Below are positions 23,484-27,594 of a DNA stretch of 27,594 nt, in pieces. Origin of the DNA: Synergistaceae bacterium UBA4088. Lineage in GTDB: Bacteria > Synergistota > Synergistia > Synergistales > Thermovirgaceae. The position numbers and the translations under genes are program-made. Location: the NCBI GenBank assembly GCA_002382605.1, contig DFYG01000152.1, positions 1 through 27,594 of the forward strand, given 5' to 3'. A model generated the notes under the pieces. The model had not been told where the DNA came from. It searched no databases and saw only the letters and a program-made list of their open reading frames with translations. Position 1 is the first letter of the stretch, and the number at the start of each line of letters is the position of its first letter.

Positions 23484-24878
23484 ATGGCAAGATCGATCCA
23501 GCCCGAACCGTTCAGGATCAAGATGGTAGAACCCGTCACCGTTCCCGACCAGGGACAGCGTGAGGAGGCTCTAAGGCGCGGACACTTCAACATGTTCGGA
23601 CTCACCTCGAGGGATATCTACATCGATCTTCTGACCGATTCCGGGACAGGCGCGATGAGCAAGAACCAGTGGGCCGCGATCATGCGCGGAGATGAAGCAT
23701 ACGCGGGCGCCGACAGCTTTTTCGCGCTCAAGGATGCGGTAAGGGAAGTCCTTGGTTTCGAGTTTGTAATACCGACCCACCAGGGCCGCGCGGCAGAGAA
23801 CGTTACCTTTGGGACCCTTCTCAGGAAAGGTGACATTGTCCCTTTCAATATGCCATTTGATACTACGAGATCTCACATATTCAACATGGGAGCAGAACCG
23901 GTCGACTGTGTTATTGACGCCGCTTTCGACACGACATCGCTTAACCCCTTCAAGGGGGATGTGGACATCTCCAAACTGGAGGATGTCATCAGAAAATACG
24001 GCAGGGAGCGAGTACCTCTCATTATGGTAACGGTCACGAACAACTCCGGAGGAGGGCAGCCCGTCAGTCTTGCCAACCTCAGGGCGGTATCCGCCGTGGC
24101 AAAGCGTGAGGGCATTCCTTTTTTTCTTGATGCTGCAAGGATGGCCGAGAACGCCTACTTCATCAAGATCAGGGAAAAAGAGTTCTCGGATATGTCTGTT
24201 GCCGCCATTCTGAGGGCCATGATGGACACTGCGGATGCGATAAATGTATCCTGCAAGAAGGACCCTCTCGTCAACATCGGCGGCATGATCTGCTGCAGAA
24301 CAGAGGAGATGTACCAGAAACTCCTGCCCAGGGTGATCCTGTTCGAAGGTTTCGCCACTTACGGCGGCCTTGCCGGAAGGGATCTCGAGGCTCTTGCCGT
24401 CGGGCTGCACGAGATGACAGACGAGCAGTACCTGGCCCACAGGGTGGCCCAGGTGCGTTATCTCGGTGATATCCTCGAGGATGGAGGAGTTCCCTTCATC
24501 AAGCCAGCCGGCGGACATGCGATCTTCATCGATGCCGCTGCGTTTTTGCCCCACATTCCACAGAAATATTACCCGGCGGATGTTCTCGGTATCGAGATAT
24601 ACCGTGAGGCCGCTATCCGGGGTATAGGACTGGGGGCCCTTGCTTTTGCGACCGAGGATGAAAAAACGGGAGAGATCAGGTACCCGAAGCTGGAGCTTTT
24701 CCGGCTTGCCATCAACCGGAGAACCTACACGAACAGTCATATTGCGCATGTCGGGGAATCCATAGTGAACGTCTATCGACGCAGGGAAGGGATCCGTTAC
24801 GGTCTTAAGGTGTCCTACGCCCCGCCCGTAAAGGGGCTGCACCATTTTCTGGCACATCTGGAACCATTCAATCTGTAA
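23484..24878 (+). CDS. tnaA: Tryptophanase-family PLP lyase (tryptophan indole-lyase, less likely tyrosine phenol-lyase)
   Basis: This PLP enzyme by family cleaves tryptophan (or tyrosine) to indole (or phenol), pyruvate and ammonia. The 464 residues cover the whole family: PEPFRIKMVEPV, DIYIDLLTDSGTGAMS, GDEAYAG (Tyr73), PTHQGRAAEN, NSGGGQPVSLANLR, FLDAARMAENAYFIK and SCKKDPLVNIGG, where Lys259 is the likely Schiff-base lysine. The position of the phenol-lyase Arg381 is Leu383, and the C-terminal HHFLAHL keeps the His of tryptophanase where phenol-lyases have Phe. Both favour tryptophanase. GRDLEALAVGL is more phenol-lyase-like, so the call is not final. ATG follows GGGAGG by 10 bases. The gene stands alone, with its own promoter and terminator, and fits amino acid fermentation. 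Confidence 0.88.
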   Translation: MARSIQPEPFRIKMVEPVTVPDQGQREEALRRGHFNMFGLTSRDIYIDLLTDSGTGAMSKNQWAAIMRGDEAYAGADSFFALKDAVREVLGFEFVIPTHQGRAAENVTFGTLLRKGDIVPFNMPFDTTRSHIFNMGAEPVDCVIDAAFDTTSLNPFKGDVDISKLEDVIRKYGRERVPLIMVTVTNNSGGGQPVSLANLRAVSAVAKREGIPFFLDAARMAENAYFIKIREKEFSDMSVAAILRAMMDTADAINVSCKKDPLVNIGGMICCRTEEMYQKLLPRVILFEGFATYGGLAGRDLEALAVGLHEMTDEQYLAHRVAQVRYLGDILEDGGVPFIKPAGGHAIFIDAAAFLPHIPQKYYPADVLGIEIYREAAIRGIGLGALAFATEDEKTGEIRYPKLELFRLAINRRTYTNSHIAHVGESIVNVYRRREGIRYGLKVSYAPPVKGLHHFLAHLEPFNL

Positions 24879-24892
24879 ATATCGATTCCCGG

Positions 24893-24918
24893 CGGGGCGG
24901 TCGATGCCGCCCCGTTTT
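24893..24918 (+). terminator. Intrinsic terminator after the tryptophanase-like gene
   Basis: A perfect 8-bp GC stem (CGGGGCGG at 24893-24900 with 24907-24914) and a 6-base loop is followed by TTTT. It lies 14 bases after the stop and just before the secA promoter. Confidence 0.85.
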
Positions 24919-24934
24919 AATTCCCTCCTTTATT

Positions 24935-24963
24935 TTGACGCTCCCCCGTGCGGGGAATATAAT
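24935..24963 (+). promoter_or_regulatory. Near-consensus sigma70-type promoter of secA
   Basis: -35 TTGACG (24935-24940, 5/6) and -10 TATAAT (24958-24963, 6/6) are separated by exactly 17 bases. The start point would be near 24970, about 45 bases before the secA ATG. The spacer contains a small inverted repeat (CCCCG-TG-CGGGG), of unknown meaning. Confidence 0.85.
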
Positions 24964-25015
24964 GTCGTTCTGAAAGGTTATTCCCCGTTTCTCAACGCCG
25001 ATCGAGGTGAAATGG

Positions 25016-27594
25016 ATGCTGGAAGGATTGAAGAAAGCGCTTGGTCTTGATCGAAACGAGAGAACGCTGAAGCGTTATGCTTCGATGGTCTCCCGGATAA
25101 ACGCGCTTGAGCCAGGCATGGAGAAAATGGCCGACGCCGAATTGGCTGCATTCGCCCATGACTTCAGGCAAAGACACGCCATTGGGGAATCACTCGACGA
25201 TCTTCTCCCGGAGGTGTTCGCTGCGGTCCGGGAGGTTTCAAGGCGGACCCTTGGCATGCGCCATTTCGATGTACAGCTGATGGGCGGTATGGCTCTGCAC
25301 GAGGGCAGGATAGCAGAGATGAAGACAGGGGAGGGAAAGACCCTTGTCGCGACTTTGGCGGTGGCGCTCAACGCTGTCACCGGGCAGGGTGTTCATCTGG
25401 TAACCGTCAACGACTACCTTGCAAAACGTGACGCCGAATGGATGGGGCCCATTTACAAATTTATGGGTCTTTCAGTCGGTGTCATTTATTCCTATATGGA
25501 CCAGAACGAAAGGATGGAGGCTTACAGGGCCGACGTCACGCACGGAACCAACAGCGAATTCGGTTTCGACTATCTGAGGGACAACATGGTCGTAACCTCC
25601 TCCCAGCTTGTCCAGAGGGAACACTCCTTCATTATCCTCGACGAGGTGGATTCGATCCTGATAGACGAAGCGAGGACCCCTCTTATCATATCCGGCCCAT
25701 CAGACGATAACGTCGAGGTCTACGGGAAGGCAGACGAAGTAGCCAGGCGCCTGCGCAAGGGTGATGATTTCGAACTCGACGAAAAGGAGAGGAACGTAGC
25801 TCTCACGGATTCCGGAATCTCCAGGTGCGAGGAGATACTCGGCATTCCGGAGCTTTTCACCGATTACCAGAGGTCCGAACTTGGGCATCGTATCGTCCAG
25901 TCGCTCAAGGCGCATCATCTTTTCCAGAGGGATATCCACTATGTGAACAAGGACGGCGAGATCGTCATTGTTGACGAATTCACAGGGCGGCTCATGTTCG
26001 GCCGACGATACTCGGACGGACTTCATCAGGCCATAGAGGCCAAGGAAAAGGTCCAGGTGGGGCGCGAGAACCAGACACTTGCGACTATCACCCTGCAGAA
26101 TTACGTCAGGATGTACAGAAAGGTGGCAGGTATGACCGGGACGGCAGCCACCGAAGCGGAGGAGTTCAAGGACATATACGGCCTTGAAGTGGTGGTGATA
26201 CCGACCCACAAGCCCATGATCCGGGAGGATAATCCTGACTTTATCTTCAAGACCAAGTCCGAGAAGTATGCTGCGGTGGCGGACGATATAGAGGAGACCC
26301 ACCGCATGGGGCAACCTGTTCTGATCGGAACGACATCTATCGACAGTTCGGAGATCCTTGGCAGGATCCTAAAGGCGAGAAAGGTCGAGCATCGTATTCT
26401 CAATGCCAAGTACCACGAGATGGAGGCCCAGATAATAGCCCAGGCCGGGCGCCTTGGAGCTGTAACGGTCGCTACCAACATGGCCGGCCGCGGCACCGAC
26501 ATTGTGCTGGGAGGGAACCCCGTTTCCCTTGCCAGGGAAGAGGCATCCAGAAAAGATATCGACCCTCTTGCGGATCCTCAAAAGTTCGAAGTACTGCTTG
26601 ATAAAAAACATGGTGATTGCGAAAGGGAGCATGCGGAAGTCGTAAAACTCGGAGGTCTGAAGATAATCGGGACGGAGCGGCACGAATCCCGACGAATAGA
26701 CAACCAGCTGCGAGGGCGGAGCGGTCGACAGGGCGACCCCGGCTGCAGCACTTTCTACCTCTCCCTCGAGGACGATCTTCTCCGTCTCTTCGGTTCCGAA
26801 AGGATCAGCGGCTTCATGGATAAGCTCGGACTCGAGGAAGGGGAGTATATTGAACACGGCCTCCTCACCAAGGCGATCGAGTCGGCGCAGAAAAGAGTCG
26901 AAGAATTCCATTTTGACATGCGGCGTCAGCTTCTTATGTATGACAACGTAATGAACCAGCAGCGAGAGGCGGTCTATATCGAACGGAGAGAGATACTTAC
27001 CGAGCCGGACCTCTCCGGGCACGCACGCCAGCTGATCGAGGATGCCCTTGACAGTATCCTCGAGCGCTTCTTCCCCGAGGGGGGAGAAGCTCAGCCGCAG
27101 GCAGTTAATGTCCCCCTCAAGGGTGTGTTCTGGTCCGGTCTGGATGCCTTTCTCAATGACGTAGAGTCGCCAGCGGACCTTGAAGACGCGAGGGAGAAGA
27201 TAGCGGCCGCCGTATCGGACAGGATCGATGAAAAGATCAGGGAGGTCGGGACAGAATCCGCAAGCGAAATGATCCGGTTTCTTCTTCTTAACGTTCTTGA
27301 TGCGGCCTGGAAGGAGCACCTGCTTGCCATGGATGAACTCAGGCGTGGGATAGGACTTCGCGCCATCGGGCAGAAGGATCCCCTTCTTGAATACCAGTTC
27401 GAATCATATAATCTTTTCCAGGAGATGATGGAACGCGTTCGTCTCTCCTTTACCGAATACTTTTTCCGGGTTACTGTCATGTCCGAAACATCTGCTGGAG
27501 GACACGGTCATGGGCCGCGAAGGGAATCGCGGGATAACCTGCTCTCGGTTGCCTCACAGGCATCAGGGATCCAGTCCCTGCAGGGACCGTCACC
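25016..27594 (+). CDS. secA: Preprotein translocase ATPase SecA (3' end outside window)
   Basis: SecA is the motor that drives unfolded preproteins through SecYEG. I followed the frame without interruption for 859 codons; it is open at the window edge. It begins MLEGLKKALGLDRNERTLKR, typical of SecA. Walker A is MKTGEGKTL, the DEAD-box-like motif is ILDEVDSILIDEARTPLIISG, and EFTGRLMFGRRYSDGLHQAIEAKE, AGMTGTA, TNMAGRGTDI and LRGRSGRQGDPG are all in order. The helical scaffold and wing segments follow (ending ESYNLFQEMMERV), then a Gly/His/Arg/Ser-rich tail. The C-terminal zinc motif, if present, lies beyond the window. The ATG at 25016 follows GAGGTG by 6 bases; an out-of-frame ATG at 25012 does not give SecA. 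Confidence 0.98.
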   Translation, partial: MLEGLKKALGLDRNERTLKRYASMVSRINALEPGMEKMADAELAAFAHDFRQRHAIGESLDDLLPEVFAAVREVSRRTLGMRHFDVQLMGGMALHEGRIAEMKTGEGKTLVATLAVALNAVTGQGVHLVTVNDYLAKRDAEWMGPIYKFMGLSVGVIYSYMDQNERMEAYRADVTHGTNSEFGFDYLRDNMVVTSSQLVQREHSFIILDEVDSILIDEARTPLIISGPSDDNVEVYGKADEVARRLRKGDDFELDEKERNVALTDSGISRCEEILGIPELFTDYQRSELGHRIVQSLKAHHLFQRDIHYVNKDGEIVIVDEFTGRLMFGRRYSDGLHQAIEAKEKVQVGRENQTLATITLQNYVRMYRKVAGMTGTAATEAEEFKDIYGLEVVVIPTHKPMIREDNPDFIFKTKSEKYAAVADDIEETHRMGQPVLIGTTSIDSSEILGRILKARKVEHRILNAKYHEMEAQIIAQAGRLGAVTVATNMAGRGTDIVLGGNPVSLAREEASRKDIDPLADPQKFEVLLDKKHGDCEREHAEVVKLGGLKIIGTERHESRRIDNQLRGRSGRQGDPGCSTFYLSLEDDLLRLFGSERISGFMDKLGLEEGEYIEHGLLTKAIESAQKRVEEFHFDMRRQLLMYDNVMNQQREAVYIERREILTEPDLSGHARQLIEDALDSILERFFPEGGEAQPQAVNVPLKGVFWSGLDAFLNDVESPADLEDAREKIAAAVSDRIDEKIREVGTESASEMIRFLLLNVLDAAWKEHLLAMDELRRGIGLRAIGQKDPLLEYQFESYNLFQEMMERVRLSFTEYFFRVTVMSETSAGGHGHGPRRESRDNLLSVASQASGIQSLQGPS

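Noticed and set aside
23571..24857. A 428-codon open frame antisense to the tryptophanase-like gene.
   Set aside because: It mirrors the codons of a clearly real gene, has no ribosome site and its translation shows no recognisable domain. Long antisense frames are common at this base composition.
24946..24957. Hairpin inside the secA promoter spacer as a regulatory device.
   Set aside because: The repeat is only 5 bp with a 2-base loop, too small to argue for function.

Overview
The window is a dense stretch of bacterial chromosome with 27 protein genes and short gaps; no gene-free stretch exceeds 300 bases. I see no tRNA, rRNA, CRISPR array, insertion sequence or phage gene. The content points to a strict anaerobe living on amino acids and peptides: a ferredoxin-dependent 2-oxoacid oxidoreductase, an oxygen-sensitive class III ribonucleotide reductase with its radical SAM activase, a complete branched-chain amino acid ABC importer and a tryptophanase-family lyase. 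My best guess for the phylum is Synergistota, with a deep Clostridia-like lineage as the alternative. This is inference from gene content and style; no rRNA is present to test it.

Layout. (1) 1-2063, plus strand: the 3' part of an oxidoreductase alpha subunit, its beta subunit, and a small exported protein. (2) 2111-5368, minus strand, in transcription order: a histidine phosphatase, long-form folP, folK and an exported protein of unknown function. A 13-bp perfect inverted repeat at 2066-2105 separates this block from region 1. folP has its own candidate promoter. (3) 5464-13212, plus strand: a CIRCE-controlled heat-shock operon (hrcA-grpE-dnaK-dnaJ) followed by prmA-rsmE-mtaB, a gene order also known from Bacillus and relatives. 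(4) 13269-14414: HIT protein, rpsU and yqeY with their own promoter and terminator. (5) 14427-17766: nrdR-nrdD-nrdG behind a good NrdR box. (6) 17948-22702: an amino acid-binding protein, two tandem hairpins, then livH-livM-livG-livF with overlapping genes. (7) 22765-23307: pgsA. (8) 23390-24918: tryptophanase-like gene with an extended -10 promoter and a terminator. (9) 24935 to the end: a near-consensus promoter and secA, which runs off the window.

Several starts were moved from the longest open frame to an internal codon because the Shine-Dalgarno sequence demands it (the exported protein at 2111-2866, folP, hrcA, HIT, yqeY, nrdR, pgsA); four genes appear to use TTG. rpsU (59 codons) is easily missed because it is so short.

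I found no convincing undescribed multi-gene system. The items most worth a second look are single-protein oddities: an exported mini-protein resembling a superoxide-reductase/desulfoferrodoxin domain with an incomplete iron site, an oxidoreductase beta subunit with Gln where a cluster cysteine is usual, a phosphatase without the usual acid residue, the N-terminally extended dihydropteroate synthase with a changed signature and a palindrome over its promoter, a substrate-binding protein with no lipobox, and the mixed active site of the tryptophanase-like enzyme.
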